DNA of 64,000 bases from Paenibacillus vini (GCF_018403325.1 NZ_BOSL01000001.1:372001-436000); one strand, 5' to 3'; shown: positions 1-8,914, counted from the first letter of the stretch. Translations and numbers: made by a program. The notes: a model not told the origin generated them from the sequence alone.

Positions 1-745
1 CTGTTGCCGCGCCTTGGTTCGCGAGCTGGAAGTAAGCGTAGAAATAGTATACGGTTTGCGCCAGAATACGCGCGAAATTGATCGAGTTGATCGCCCGCAG
101 ATGGTACTCCTGCTTGAACGCCACGTCCGCGAACAGTTCCTTGATGATACGCTGACAATCGTCAAAATTGCCTTCGACCGAAAGATTCAGCACATTGGCG
201 TCATCCACCGTCGTCATTTGCAGCTCCTGCACCTTGCTGACCTTGCCGTTCGGATGCAGGATGCAAATTTTAATGCCCTCTTTGCCGCGGACTCCCTCGA
301 TGGCCGAAGCTCCGGTATCTCCAGAGGTGGCGCCGAGAATATGGATGATGGAATTTTGTTTCCGGGAGATATACGAGTACAGGTTACCCAAAAACTGCAG
401 AGCGATATCCTTAAAGGCAAACGTCGGTCCGTGGAACAATTCGAGAACATGCAAATTGTCCTTAACTTTGCGAAGAGGCGTTACCTCTTGGTCGCGGAAC
501 GTAGCGTAGCTGTCATTTACAAGCTGCTTCAAATCTTCACGCGGAATTTCCCCGTCGATATAGAGCGAGAAAATTTCAAGAGCCAACTCCGGGTAGGAGA
601 GCTGTTGCCACTGGGCCAGCGTGTCTTGCGATACTTGCGGGATATGCTTTGGAACGAGCAAACCGCCGTCGTCGGCCAGTCCCATCAGAACTGCTTCCAC
701 GAAGCCGATTCCCGCCACTTTCCCCCTGGTGCTGATATATTCCAT
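1..745 (-). CDS. thrC: Threonine synthase (C-terminal part beyond window)
   Basis: Final step of threonine synthesis: PLP-dependent conversion of O-phosphohomoserine to threonine in the cytosol. Reading the minus strand from the ATG at 745 gives 248 uninterrupted residues that run off the window start. The N-terminus (MEYISTRG, then DGGLLVP) and the block HGPTFAFKD, whose lysine forms the Schiff base with PLP, followed by GATSGDTG (phosphate-binding loop), are the hallmark of the threonine synthase family, here the longer clade with an N-terminal domain (normally about 450 residues). The ribosome site AAAGGGGATC lies just upstream of the ATG. No neighbouring thr gene is visible; the gene is divergent from the diguanylate cyclase gene. 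Identity is secure, the missing half is simply outside the window. Confidence 0.93.
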   Translation of the reverse strand, partial: MEYISTRGKVAGIGFVEAVLMGLADDGGLLVPKHIPQVSQDTLAQWQQLSYPELALEIFSLYIDGEIPREDLKQLVNDSYATFRDQEVTPLRKVKDNLHVLELFHGPTFAFKDIALQFLGNLYSYISRKQNSIIHILGATSGDTGASAIEGVRGKEGIKICILHPNGKVSKVQELQMTTVDDANVLNLSVEGNFDDCQRIIKELFADVAFKQEYHLRAINSINFARILAQTVYYFYAYFQLANQGAAT

Positions 746-778
746 AATGATCCCCTTTACATTCAACGATTTTCAATC

Positions 779-807
779 ATTGTAACAAAAAACGTACCGT
801 TTCCCAA
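779..807 (-). promoter_or_regulatory. Sigma-A-type promoter of thrC
   Basis: On the minus strand TTGGGA (-35, 802-807) is followed after 17 bases by TACAAT (-10, 779-784), about 35 bases ahead of the thrC start codon. Good match to the vegetative consensus; seen by eye only. Confidence 0.5.
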
Positions 808-957
808 CCGATTTTGCAGAAAAAACAGCAGCCGTCATGGCATAGACCGAAACTGGCCATTTTCAAACCGAAATATATAGTGAACGGCCAGGCGTTGATG
901 GTACAATATACTCAGGTCTTTACAACTAAGTCACCTCAGAATCAGGAGAGATTGCCG

Positions 958-2472
958 ATGATTGCACACTATAGTCTGGTCTTTTTTTGTACCGTACTGC
1001 TAGCCGCATCGACCAATATGTTCCGTTTCAAACTGAATGACACGCTGAATAAATGGATTCTTATTATGGCAACGCTGGTTCTGGTCGAGGTGGAAGGGTA
1101 TTTGTTCGATTTCCAGCATACGAATTGGATGCTGCTTGTTTTCATAGGCATCTCGGTGCTGTGCTTCGGCATTCGCGGAGGCTTGATGAGCACGTTTGCC
1201 TCTTGGTTGATTCTGTTCGCTCAATGCAGCGTGCGGGAGCTTTCCATTTGGCCGACCTACATCTTATTTGCGACCGGTGTTTATTTGCTTATAAGGCACA
1301 TCAACCATTTGCGGAAAGAAGGCGATGATTGGCTCGGCAAGCTTACGGACAACTCGAGACAATTGAATGTATTCAAAGAGGTCAGCTTGTCCATGCAGCA
1401 AACGTTCAATCTGGACAAGCTGCTTCAGACGATATTAACGTCGGTGACAGCCGGTCACGGGCTCGGTTTCAACCGGGCGTTGATCATGCTCATGAATGAG
1501 CAGGGCACGAAGCTGCACGGCATCATGGGAACCGGACCTATGTCGGCCGAGGAAGGTTACGCGATCTGGGACCGGATTACGAAGCATAAGTACAAGCTCG
1601 TGGAGCTGATCGAGATCAAGGAGAAGGAGAAGTCTTCGGATCTAAAGCTGAACGAACGCGTGAAAAAGATAGAGATTCCGCTAGACAAGCCTAACTTTTT
1701 AACGAGAGTTCTGGAGAAAGGCGCCCCGCTTCATATTCAGGGAATTTCATCTGAGGAAAGCGATTCGACGCTGCAAATGTTCGCAAGGGAATTTAATATG
1801 GGTGAGATGGCGGTGTTCCCTTTAGTAAGCCAAGGGAATAAGGTCGGGGTGCTTCTGATCGACAATCCGGTCAATAAGAAGCCGATTACGGCAACCGATA
1901 TCGACAGCGTGCTTCCGCTTGCCAACCAAGCTGCGATTGCGATTCAGCAATCCCGGCTATACACGGCTTTGGAGGATATGGCGCTCAAAGACGGGTTGAC
2001 CGGGCTGCACAACCAGCGTGCTTTTCAATCCCTGCTGACCCCGTTCTGGCCGGGTTCCGGGGAGTCGCCGCTGGCGATTATTCTTTTGGATATCGATTAT
2101 TTCAAACATTTCAACGATACGAACGGACATCTGCTCGGAAATGAGGTATTAGTACGGCTGGCTGAAGTCATCCGCTCTTCCATCCGGAAGAATGATAAGG
2201 CATTCCGTTTTGGCGGAGAGGAATTTGTAGTTCTGCTTCCGGATACGGACAAGGAAGAAGCTGCCTTTGTGGCCGAACGAATCCGGACCCAGGTGGAAAA
2301 TGAAGATTTTCCGGGCGGAAATAAGCAGCCGGCAGGACGATTGACGGTAAGCTTGGGGGTAGCCTCCTCGGCGGGCACATCATCACCATTAACCCCGCTC
2401 GAGCTGGTTGATATTGCGGACCAGGCGCTGTACCAGGCTAAGGCGGAGGGCAAAAACAGGGTCGTATCCTAG
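958..2472 (+). CDS. Membrane-bound GAF-GGDEF diguanylate cyclase
   Basis: Predicted to make cyclic di-GMP from two GTP at the cytoplasmic membrane. I chose the ATG at 958 (504 residues) because AGGAGA sits in front of it; an upstream in-frame ATG at 814 lacks such a site. Residues 1-115 hold about four or five hydrophobic membrane segments, residues about 130-335 look like a GAF-type sensor domain, and residues 340-504 form the GGDEF domain. The active-site motif is GGEEF (419-423), a functional variant, with the metal-binding DID at 378-380. RKND (410-413) five residues before it fits the RxxD inhibitory I-site, so product feedback is likely. The next gene follows after 12 bases and is probably co-transcribed. 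No EAL or HD-GYP domain is fused. Confidence 0.9.
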   Translation: MIAHYSLVFFCTVLLAASTNMFRFKLNDTLNKWILIMATLVLVEVEGYLFDFQHTNWMLLVFIGISVLCFGIRGGLMSTFASWLILFAQCSVRELSIWPTYILFATGVYLLIRHINHLRKEGDDWLGKLTDNSRQLNVFKEVSLSMQQTFNLDKLLQTILTSVTAGHGLGFNRALIMLMNEQGTKLHGIMGTGPMSAEEGYAIWDRITKHKYKLVELIEIKEKEKSSDLKLNERVKKIEIPLDKPNFLTRVLEKGAPLHIQGISSEESDSTLQMFAREFNMGEMAVFPLVSQGNKVGVLLIDNPVNKKPITATDIDSVLPLANQAAIAIQQSRLYTALEDMALKDGLTGLHNQRAFQSLLTPFWPGSGESPLAIILLDIDYFKHFNDTNGHLLGNEVLVRLAEVIRSSIRKNDKAFRFGGEEFVVLLPDTDKEEAAFVAERIRTQVENEDFPGGNKQPAGRLTVSLGVASSAGTSSPLTPLELVDIADQALYQAKAEGKNRVVS

Positions 2473-2484
2473 GAGGGCACAACC

Positions 2485-3036
2485 ATGACAACCGGTTTCG
2501 CTACATTTTTCATTGTGCTGCTGTTCGTTCTGACGATAGTGGCCAGCGGCAGGTATTTTTACGGTCTGGAACTCAGAGCCACTGCCCGGAGGCTAACCCG
2601 GGCTCTGAATCTGGAAATTCCGAAACTGGACTATTCCTTTGAACAAATCGTATATTTCGCTTCCTTGCCCAGCAACATCCCGTCGATCCGGAATGCGAGC
2701 CGGGACAACTTGGTCATCAAGCTGGACTACAAATCGTTATTCTTCCCGCGGTTGTCCGGGCTTAAGATGTACATTAAGACGGATACGGAGCGGATCATCC
2801 TGGCGTACCTGCCAATCAAGGACTTCCGTCTGCCTGTGCTGGATCAAATTCTGGAGAAGGGGAAGATCAATGAATCTGACTACCAGAAAATAAGCATATG
2901 CAAATTGATCCACCCGGCTACATTAAGAGAGATCTCGGAAGAAGTATTTCAACAAATTCAAGTCGGCCGTAAAGGACGCAAGCCTGCTGCGGCAGACACA
3001 GCCGATTCAAAAGAAAGAACGGTCAAAGGGATTTGA
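2485..3036 (+). CDS. Single-pass membrane protein, unknown function
   Basis: A 183-residue protein not recognised. Residues 5-25 form one hydrophobic segment, followed by a mainly hydrophilic part of about 155 residues with no catalytic motif I can see and a basic, Ala/Lys-rich C-terminus. The ribosome site AGGAGG precedes the ATG by a normal distance. It starts 12 bases after the diguanylate cyclase stop, so it is likely in the same transcript and could be an accessory of that signalling enzyme, but this is inference from position only. Its last 14 bases overlap the 3' end of the convergent acetyltransferase gene. Confidence 0.7.
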   Translation: MTTGFATFFIVLLFVLTIVASGRYFYGLELRATARRLTRALNLEIPKLDYSFEQIVYFASLPSNIPSIRNASRDNLVIKLDYKSLFFPRLSGLKMYIKTDTERIILAYLPIKDFRLPVLDQILEKGKINESDYQKISICKLIHPATLREISEEVFQQIQVGRKGRKPAAADTADSKERTVKGI

Positions 3037-3043
3037 CCGTTCT
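3016..3043 (-). terminator. Hairpin terminator between convergent genes
   Basis: Perfect 12-bp stem AGAACGGTCAAA / TTTGACCGTTCT with a 4-base loop, placed where the two convergent genes overlap. The minus-strand side continues into TTCTTTCTTTT, so it best serves the acetyltransferase gene; it may act on both strands. Confidence 0.65.
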
Positions 3044-3919
3044 CCAAAGAATTTCTTTATGAATCGCAGGGTGATCGATCTGCCGGTTCATGAACCGGAC
3101 CATCTCCGCATTCTCCGCCTCTACGAAAAATATAGCTTCCGTAAGTTTCCCTTCCCGGATAATCCGGCGGCAGGCTTCGGCCCCCAGCGATATGGCGCGA
3201 GCAAGCCGCTGATGCTTATCCTTCACGAACATACTTTTTAAGAGTACGGTTCGCGCATCAAACTGCTCCACGATGATCCATCCAACAGGCACCTGATGAT
3301 ATCGTAAAATCAAGCTGTGCTCCCTGTCGATTTGGTCCTCTTCCGCAAACGGGTCCAGGATCGGGGGATACCAGATCCCTGTTCCGTGTGCAATGACGGA
3401 CCGTTCCTCTTCCGTGAGCCCGGAGAGCGGGCCGAAGGTGAATTCCTTCGGCAGCCTAAGCCGCTCTATTCTCGGCAGGTCTTCGACGACCTGCCGCAGC
3501 GGACCGCTCCAGATATGAATGCCCGGCGTCGGCGCAGCGAATCCGCAGCTTTGCAAAAAAGCTGCGCTGACGGAGCCCGTCTCCGTCCCGCCGACAAACT
3601 CCGCGCGCATCAGAGCGGCCCCGTTCTGCCGCAGCAGCGACTCCAGCATGCCGAGCAGCTGGCGGCCAACGCCTTTGCGGCGATACGGCGGGTCGACCGC
3701 CAGCGCGCGCAGCTGCGCCGTTTTGGCGCCGCCGGTTGCCGGGTGGCCTGCCTGCAGGCTGGCTACCGCCAAGCCGACCGGCCGGCCATCCAGGCTTGCC
3801 CCAAGCGCCGCATAAGACGGAGGGAGCTCCTGCATCAATGGCAGGAGCTCCTTCGGCGTCAGCGCGCTAAAAGCGGCCGGGATAGCGCCGCGATAGGCGC
3901 GAACCTCAATCTTGCTCAT
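3023..3919 (-). CDS. Tandem GNAT-type N-acetyltransferase
   Basis: A 298-residue acetyltransferase of the GNAT superfamily, transferring acetyl from acetyl-CoA to an unknown amine. The N-terminal half (to about residue 145) carries the acetyl-CoA loop RRKGVGRQLL and a typical beta-strand LRALAVDPPYR before it. Residues about 160-298 look like a second, degenerate GNAT fold. The start codon at 3917-3919 lies inside the end of the upstream S-layer-homology gene (14-base overlap, different frame) and has no clear ribosome site, suggesting translational coupling. Substrate cannot be deduced; the link with a cell-surface protein may be only positional. Confidence 0.8.
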   Translation of the reverse strand: MSKIEVRAYRGAIPAAFSALTPKELLPLMQELPPSYAALGASLDGRPVGLAVASLQAGHPATGGAKTAQLRALAVDPPYRRKGVGRQLLGMLESLLRQNGAALMRAEFVGGTETGSVSAAFLQSCGFAAPTPGIHIWSGPLRQVVEDLPRIERLRLPKEFTFGPLSGLTEEERSVIAHGTGIWYPPILDPFAEEDQIDREHSLILRYHQVPVGWIIVEQFDARTVLLKSMFVKDKHQRLARAISLGAEACRRIIREGKLTEAIFFVEAENAEMVRFMNRQIDHPAIHKEILWRTVKSL

Positions 3920-6050
3920 GAGAGAGGGTACGGACGGGAATTGTAATTGGCTCTTCCATGATCAGTTGATTTTTTGCGAAATCCGTAAATCCTTCAATTC
4001 TAATTTCAAACCTTCCGGAAGGTAGGCTGGATATTTCCGTAATGAAACGATCATCCAGGCGGATTGTCAGTTGGCTTTGACCTGGCAAGGAGCTGCTGAC
4101 ATTGAAGTCATTGCCGAATTCCAGAGGAATTGAGATACTATTTTCTTCTTCGGATGAATCGTAATTGTAGGTAATATTAATGTCCTGAAACGAACCTAAC
4201 AGCGGTTCGCTGGAGACCAGTGTGATATTGCCGTCGCTATACGTGCTTTCGGTAACGCTGATCGTCGGTGCAACTTCGTCCCATGTGATCGGCAGCTCCA
4301 CTTGCTGTACGAGGTCGGGGGCCCCCAGATCGGTCAGCTTAAATAGGAGGGAAGCTTCCTCATTGTCATATTCGGCCGGCAGGGAAATGTCTACGCCCTC
4401 TGAGGTTTTATCGACTTGGATCTCGCTATCGCTCGATTCGATATCAATATACCCTACCCGTTGATCGTCCATAATTACTTTGAAATCGTGCTCTTCCGAG
4501 TCATTAGGCACAATATTCACATAAAGCTCCTGATCCTGATCGGCGCGCTGAATTTTAATGAGATTGTTAATGTTCCGTTTATTATATTGTTCGATAGGGG
4601 GCCCATTTTCGATGGAGATAGCACCTTCCATCAATTGGCGATTCATCACAAAGGAGGCGTTCTCAGCCAAGGATAACATAAGAGGTTTCACTTGTGCGTC
4701 CAGAAGGTTCGCGTGTGCATTTTCCAAGGAGTAAATAGCCATCACTATGGACTCAGGCAAGGCTTCCGAGCTGTCGCGGATGATTTTAGCGCTGTCGATA
4801 GCCTCTTGAAGAAGATCAATTTCATCCTGTGGATAATTACCAACAAGAACTCCCGGTTCAGCTGTCAACAGAAGCTGCTCGGCTTCCTCAATAAGCTTGG
4901 AAAGATAGGCTGCAGGGTCTTCTTGATATGTGATAGTTTTATTCGTGACAGCCGGTGACAATTTGCCCGAAGTGCTCCGAATCGCTTGTTCTGAAGGTTG
5001 AATATTGTACGATAAATTTACGGATTCTCCTAGTCTCAGGATGGAAGTTGTTTCGATCAGGACGGATTTGCCTTGAATATGAATGCTTTTAATATAAACC
5101 GTGGAGTCTTGTTCCTCGATTTCAGAGGCTTTTGTGAGTCTAAAATTTTCTGGAGTCGGCTTGTAACGTTCGTCCAATGTCTCGTTGTAGGTCATGACAA
5201 TCGTCCGGCCGTTGCTAAAAGAAAGCGTCGGCTGCGCCAATTCCGTTTCCACAGGCGTACCCGGGTTGGTGCTTCCACCGCCGCTGTTGCTTCCGCCGCC
5301 ACTGCTACTACCGCCGCCGCTGTTTCCAGTATTCGCTGGAGGTGTCGTTGGAGCAGGGGTTTGAGGCGGGGTTGTTCCCGAACCTGTTCCTGTTTCTTCT
5401 GAAGGAGGAGTGGTTTGATTTTTTAATTCTTCAGCCTTCTTGAGAAACTTGGCAGCTACTTGAGCTACAGCTTGTCTTTCCGCGTTGCCGGAGGGGTTGA
5501 AGGTACCGTTAGTATTGCCGGAAATTAGCCCCAGTTCGACGGCTGCGGCTACCGCATCTTTGGCGTAATCGGCGATCTTGCTGGCATCGGAGAATTTCAG
5601 CTCTGCGCCTTTTCCCGTAGCATCTACACCCAGTGCGCGCACAAAAAGCACGGCCATATCCTGGCGGGATAAGTTCGCTCCCGTACCGAATTTGCCGTCC
5701 CCTACGCCATTAATTAGGCCGGCCTTCACGGCTGCCTCGATGTAAGCGAACGCATAATGAGGTTCAGGAACGTCGGAGAAGGTTGCCGTCGGCGGTACGG
5801 ATTGCGTATCCAGATTCAATGCTTTGGCCAAAATGATCGCGAAATCCTGCCGCTCGATTTTTCCCGTAGGATCGAATTTGCCGTCCCCTTTTCCATTGAT
5901 AATACCCTTCTCAACCAGTTCCTGGATCGCGTTCTTTGCGTAGGAGCCGTCGATATCGGACAGCGTCGTCGCCGCCGAAACGGGAAGCGCGAGGGCACTA
6001 AGCAGTGCCGCGGTCGTCATGACCTTGATTACGAGCTTTTGATTCTTCAT
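3906..6050 (-). CDS. Secreted S-layer-homology (SLH) surface protein
   Basis: A 714-residue cell-wall-associated protein. Residues 1-27 are a Sec signal peptide ending in VSA. Residues about 28-210 hold three SLH domains (recognisable GDGKF and ERQD motifs) that bind pyruvylated secondary wall polymer. A Thr/Pro/Gly/Ser linker of about 60 residues follows (TPPQTPAPTTPP, then Gly-Ser repeats). After it comes a SwmB-like domain (starting near LSFSNGRTIVMTYNE), an alpha-helical FIVAR-like segment (AEQLLLTAEPG) and an uncharacterised beta-rich C-terminus. Ribosome site AAGGGGG precedes the ATG. Such proteins display adhesive or enzymatic domains on the envelope; no enzyme motif is visible here. 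The acetyltransferase gene overlaps its 3' end. Confidence 0.88.
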   Translation of the reverse strand: MKNQKLVIKVMTTAALLSALALPVSAATTLSDIDGSYAKNAIQELVEKGIINGKGDGKFDPTGKIERQDFAIILAKALNLDTQSVPPTATFSDVPEPHYAFAYIEAAVKAGLINGVGDGKFGTGANLSRQDMAVLFVRALGVDATGKGAELKFSDASKIADYAKDAVAAAVELGLISGNTNGTFNPSGNAERQAVAQVAAKFLKKAEELKNQTTPPSEETGTGSGTTPPQTPAPTTPPANTGNSGGGSSSGGGSNSGGGSTNPGTPVETELAQPTLSFSNGRTIVMTYNETLDERYKPTPENFRLTKASEIEEQDSTVYIKSIHIQGKSVLIETTSILRLGESVNLSYNIQPSEQAIRSTSGKLSPAVTNKTITYQEDPAAYLSKLIEEAEQLLLTAEPGVLVGNYPQDEIDLLQEAIDSAKIIRDSSEALPESIVMAIYSLENAHANLLDAQVKPLMLSLAENASFVMNRQLMEGAISIENGPPIEQYNKRNINNLIKIQRADQDQELYVNIVPNDSEEHDFKVIMDDQRVGYIDIESSDSEIQVDKTSEGVDISLPAEYDNEEASLLFKLTDLGAPDLVQQVELPITWDEVAPTISVTESTYSDGNITLVSSEPLLGSFQDINITYNYDSSEEENSISIPLEFGNDFNVSSSLPGQSQLTIRLDDRFITEISSLPSGRFEIRIEGFTDFAKNQLIMEEPITIPVRTLSHEQD

Positions 6051-6283
6051 TCTGGTGTGATCCCCCTTAGGATTCTATGAATATGATTCTATTAAAATCT
6101 GTCTCTCAAGTTGTAGTTTCCAGCTTTTATCATAATGGATTGCTTAAATGTTGTAATTATTTTTTTTCAAAATTTAAAAATTCAATATTAAAGCGATATC
6201 TTCCTCGCCATCCGAACCCATGCCCAGGCCTCCGCATAGCATATACAACCACTTTGGAAGTAAAGGAAGGGCGTGGTTTAGTA

Positions 6284-7696
6284 ATGGGAATTCAGCTTAC
6301 GGCAATCCATTACGTGTACTTGGCATTCATCGTGTTTATTCTGGCATTGTTGATCAAACGGCGGGATACGACGATGATCTGCGTGGCGGGTATTTTTCTG
6401 CTCGGTTTGCTTGCGACGGAGACGCTGAGCGGTTCGGTTTCGGGGGTTTTCAACTCTTTTATTTATGCGACAAAAGAATTGATGGGGACGATCATGATCA
6501 TCTCGATCATCGTGGCGATGAGCCGGGTTCTGATCATCACGGGAATTAATGAAACGATGGTCGCGCCGCTGACTCGTTTTATCCGTACGCCGACCGTCGC
6601 TTTTTGGGGGATCGGCCTGATTATGATGGTGACCTCGTTCTTCTTCTGGCCGTCACCTGCAGTTGCTTTAATCGGCGCCGTGCTTTTACCGGTTGCGCTT
6701 CGTGTCGGACTTCCCGCTCTGGGAGCCGCCGTGGCGATGAATTTGTTCGGTCATGGCATCGCGCTGTCCGGGGACTATATTATACAAGGAGCTCCAAAGT
6801 TGACGGCCGATGCGGCCGGTCTGCCGGTTAGCGAGGTCATGGCAGCCAGTGTGCCGTTGGTGATAGTGATGGGTCTAGTGACTACGGTGACGGCATTCTG
6901 GATGATGCGAAGGGATATGAAGCGGGGGACATGGAGGGATGGGCTCGTCACGGAGAATTCGTCCTCCGCGTTGCTTTCCCTCAATATCCGGATCGAGGAG
7001 CGCGCGGTGATATCGCCGGGCACAAGAAAAACATTGGCGGTTCTCATTCCTCTCCTGTTTCTTGCTGACGTGGTAGCGATGTTTTGGCTGAACCTGCAGG
7101 GCGGGGACGCGACGGCACTCGTTGGAGGAACCGCCGTGCTGATATTGATTGCCGTCACTTTGCTGGCTCACCGGAATCGGGGACTTGAACAAGTGACGTC
7201 ATATATGATCGACGGATTCGTTTTCGGATTTAAAGTGTTCGGCCCTGTCATTCCCATCGCCGCGTTCTTTTATTTGGGCGACGCGGCGTTTACGGATCTG
7301 TTCGGCAAAGTGCTTCCGGAAGCCTCGCACGGGATCGTCAACGACCTCGGGGTTGCACTCGCGAACAGCGTTCCGCTGAACGGCGCGGTGGGAGCCGTAA
7401 CGTTGACCGTGACCGGCGCGATCACCGGCCTCGACGGCTCCGGCTTCTCCGGCATCTCCCTCGCCGGGTCGATCGCCCAGCTGTTCGCGGTCGCTACTCA
7501 ATCCGGTGCCGCCACGCTGACGGCGCTCGGGCAGATCGCCGCCATCTGGGTCGGCGGCGGCACGCTGATCCCGTGGGCGCTCATCCCGGCCGCGGCCATC
7601 TGCGGCGTCAGCCCGTTCGAGCTGGCCCGGCGCAATCTGAAGCCGGTGCTGATCGGCCTCGGCGTCACAACAGTCGTCGCGATGTTTTTGCTGTAA
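6284..7696 (+). CDS. Multi-pass membrane transporter, substrate unknown
   Basis: A 470-residue integral membrane protein with about 12 hydrophobic segments. The ATG at 6284 is preferred over an in-frame ATG at 6077 because AAAGGAAGG precedes it and the upstream extension is hydrophilic and unlike a transporter. The layout (two halves of about six segments, glycine/asparagine-rich re-entrant-like stretches such as SVPLNGAVGAV and the tail segment GGGTLIPWALIPAAA) resembles the ion-transporter superfamily that includes gluconate (GntP) and dicarboxylate carriers, but I cannot assign a substrate. It is divergent from the SLH gene and stands alone. Confidence 0.65.
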   Translation: MGIQLTAIHYVYLAFIVFILALLIKRRDTTMICVAGIFLLGLLATETLSGSVSGVFNSFIYATKELMGTIMIISIIVAMSRVLIITGINETMVAPLTRFIRTPTVAFWGIGLIMMVTSFFFWPSPAVALIGAVLLPVALRVGLPALGAAVAMNLFGHGIALSGDYIIQGAPKLTADAAGLPVSEVMAASVPLVIVMGLVTTVTAFWMMRRDMKRGTWRDGLVTENSSSALLSLNIRIEERAVISPGTRKTLAVLIPLLFLADVVAMFWLNLQGGDATALVGGTAVLILIAVTLLAHRNRGLEQVTSYMIDGFVFGFKVFGPVIPIAAFFYLGDAAFTDLFGKVLPEASHGIVNDLGVALANSVPLNGAVGAVTLTVTGAITGLDGSGFSGISLAGSIAQLFAVATQSGAATLTALGQIAAIWVGGGTLIPWALIPAAAICGVSPFELARRNLKPVLIGLGVTTVVAMFLL

Positions 7697-7762
7697 CGAC
7701 TGGCGAGTGACAGCGGGCTTTCGCTTTCCTAGGCTAGCCCGGTCCAGCCCAGTCCTGTCCCT

Positions 7763-7953
7763 AATTAACTGGATTTTCTACAGCTAATTTCAAATAAAAG
7801 AGACCTGACGCTGAAATAACTGTAAAACCTACAGTTATTTCAGGTCAAACTCAGCTAATCCTTGTATATGGAGTAATTAACTGCAGATTTTGCATTTAAT
7901 TACTCCGAAACGCCTTAAACGAGAAAAATAGCTGTAGGTTTTACATCTAATTT
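7763..7953. repeat. Four-palindrome repeat array, family A, copy 1
   Basis: Four imperfect palindromes of about 27 bases start at 7763, 7814, 7875 and 7926 (steps 51, 61, 51). The consensus arms are AATTAACTGTA and TACAGTTAATT around a 5-base loop. Units 2 and 4 read TGTAAAACCTACA and TGTAGGTTTTACA, i.e. inverted orientation. The same architecture recurs at 9062, 13518, 22076 and 63014. Located downstream of the transporter gene in a 546-base gene-free stretch. Confidence 0.85.
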
Positions 7954-8025
7954 CTTCGAATAGTCCCAAAGTTGCTGGGAATCGCCTAAAAGGAGCGACT
8001 AACCTTTATCAACTCACCTTAACTC

Positions 8026-8096
8026 ACACTCAACCAGCACACTCAACCAGCACACTCAACCAGCACACTCAACCAGCACACTCAACCAGCACACTC
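8026..8096. repeat. 13-bp tandem repeat, about 5.5 copies
   Basis: Five exact copies of ACACTCAACCAGC followed by a partial one, with no spacers, so a simple tandem repeat and not a CRISPR. The bases from 8097 to 8242 are C-rich, low-complexity sequence with no gene. Confidence 0.9.
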
Positions 8097-8242
8097 ACCC
8101 AACTCTACTCTAACCAACTTCCCCCTTTATCCCCAAAATTGCCTTTCCTCGCCGTATTTCGCTAGCTCCGTCCCAACACTTTCTTAGCACTTTTCCAGTG
8201 CCTTCCCCGCACTTTCCCAGCTTCTGCCCAACTTGTCTCCAG

Positions 8243-8914
8243 TCAATTAAAGTAATCCAGGACATTGTGAGCCAGCTTGTATCGGACGAGCCTTTGGCCG
8301 GTTCCGCGGAGAGAGGGGAGCAGCCAGCCTTTGTCGCATAACCTCTGCAGCATCTGGACGGCTGTTCTGTGATTGACTCCAAAGTGGAGTTCTACATCTT
8401 TTGGGCGAATTTGTCCGGTCATTTGGACAGCGAGTCGAATGAGCTCCTTCTCGGCGAAAATAGCCCGGTCAGACGGGGCAAATTCTGCCTGATATCGACT
8501 CAAGGCCATTCGCAATAAGGTTATGCATAGCTCGGGACGCTGCTCCACATCATCATAAGCAAAGGAGATCACGTGGCCGCCCATCGCATACAGGAAGGTT
8601 TCGCGGTTCAGTTCGTTGCTGAACTTTTGTCTGTCCATGTCCCGGGAATGGGAGGCATACCCTTTGATTTCGATCATGAGTTTCACATACCCCGGTATCC
8701 AGGCGAAATCCGTAAAATAGGGCCTGCCCCGCCAATCAGAAACTTCATACTCCGGGTGGAGATGTTCTAAGTTGCCTCGCAATGGCCACCAAACATTTCG
8801 AAGAAATAGCTTTTCTGCGTGAAGATGACCTCGCTCCAGCCGTCCCCGGCGTTCTCCCTTTCTATTCGCCAAATGCTCATGAATCCAGATTTCGTGCGCT
8901 TCCTCAAACCTCAT
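8243..8914 (-). CDS. PD-(D/E)xK nuclease-like protein with winged helix
   Basis: A 223-residue protein, not assigned to a named family with certainty. Residues about 55-120 look like a PD-(D/E)xK nuclease core related to the DUF559/Vsr-like group: Asp69 in FTDF and Glu82-x-Lys84 in IEIKG are spaced as in that fold. Residues about 150-223 resemble a winged-helix DNA-binding domain (ELIRLAVQM, then VNHRTAVQMLQRLCDKGWL). AGAGGATG serves as ribosome site before the ATG at 8914. The gene stands alone between two copies of the family A repeat, and a terminator-like hairpin lies in its leader. It could be a solitary DNA-end or mismatch nuclease or a retired restriction protein; function is unknown. 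Confidence 0.7.
   Translation of the reverse strand: MRFEEAHEIWIHEHLANRKGERRGRLERGHLHAEKLFLRNVWWPLRGNLEHLHPEYEVSDWRGRPYFTDFAWIPGYVKLMIEIKGYASHSRDMDRQKFSNELNRETFLYAMGGHVISFAYDDVEQRPELCITLLRMALSRYQAEFAPSDRAIFAEKELIRLAVQMTGQIRPKDVELHFGVNHRTAVQMLQRLCDKGWLLPSLRGTGQRLVRYKLAHNVLDYFN

Noticed and set aside
14-880. Open plus-strand frame of 288 codons
   Set aside because: It is antisense to the clear threonine synthase reading on the minus strand and has no family-like pattern.
8026-8096. Possible CRISPR array
   Set aside because: Repeats are contiguous 13-mers without spacers and no cas gene is near.
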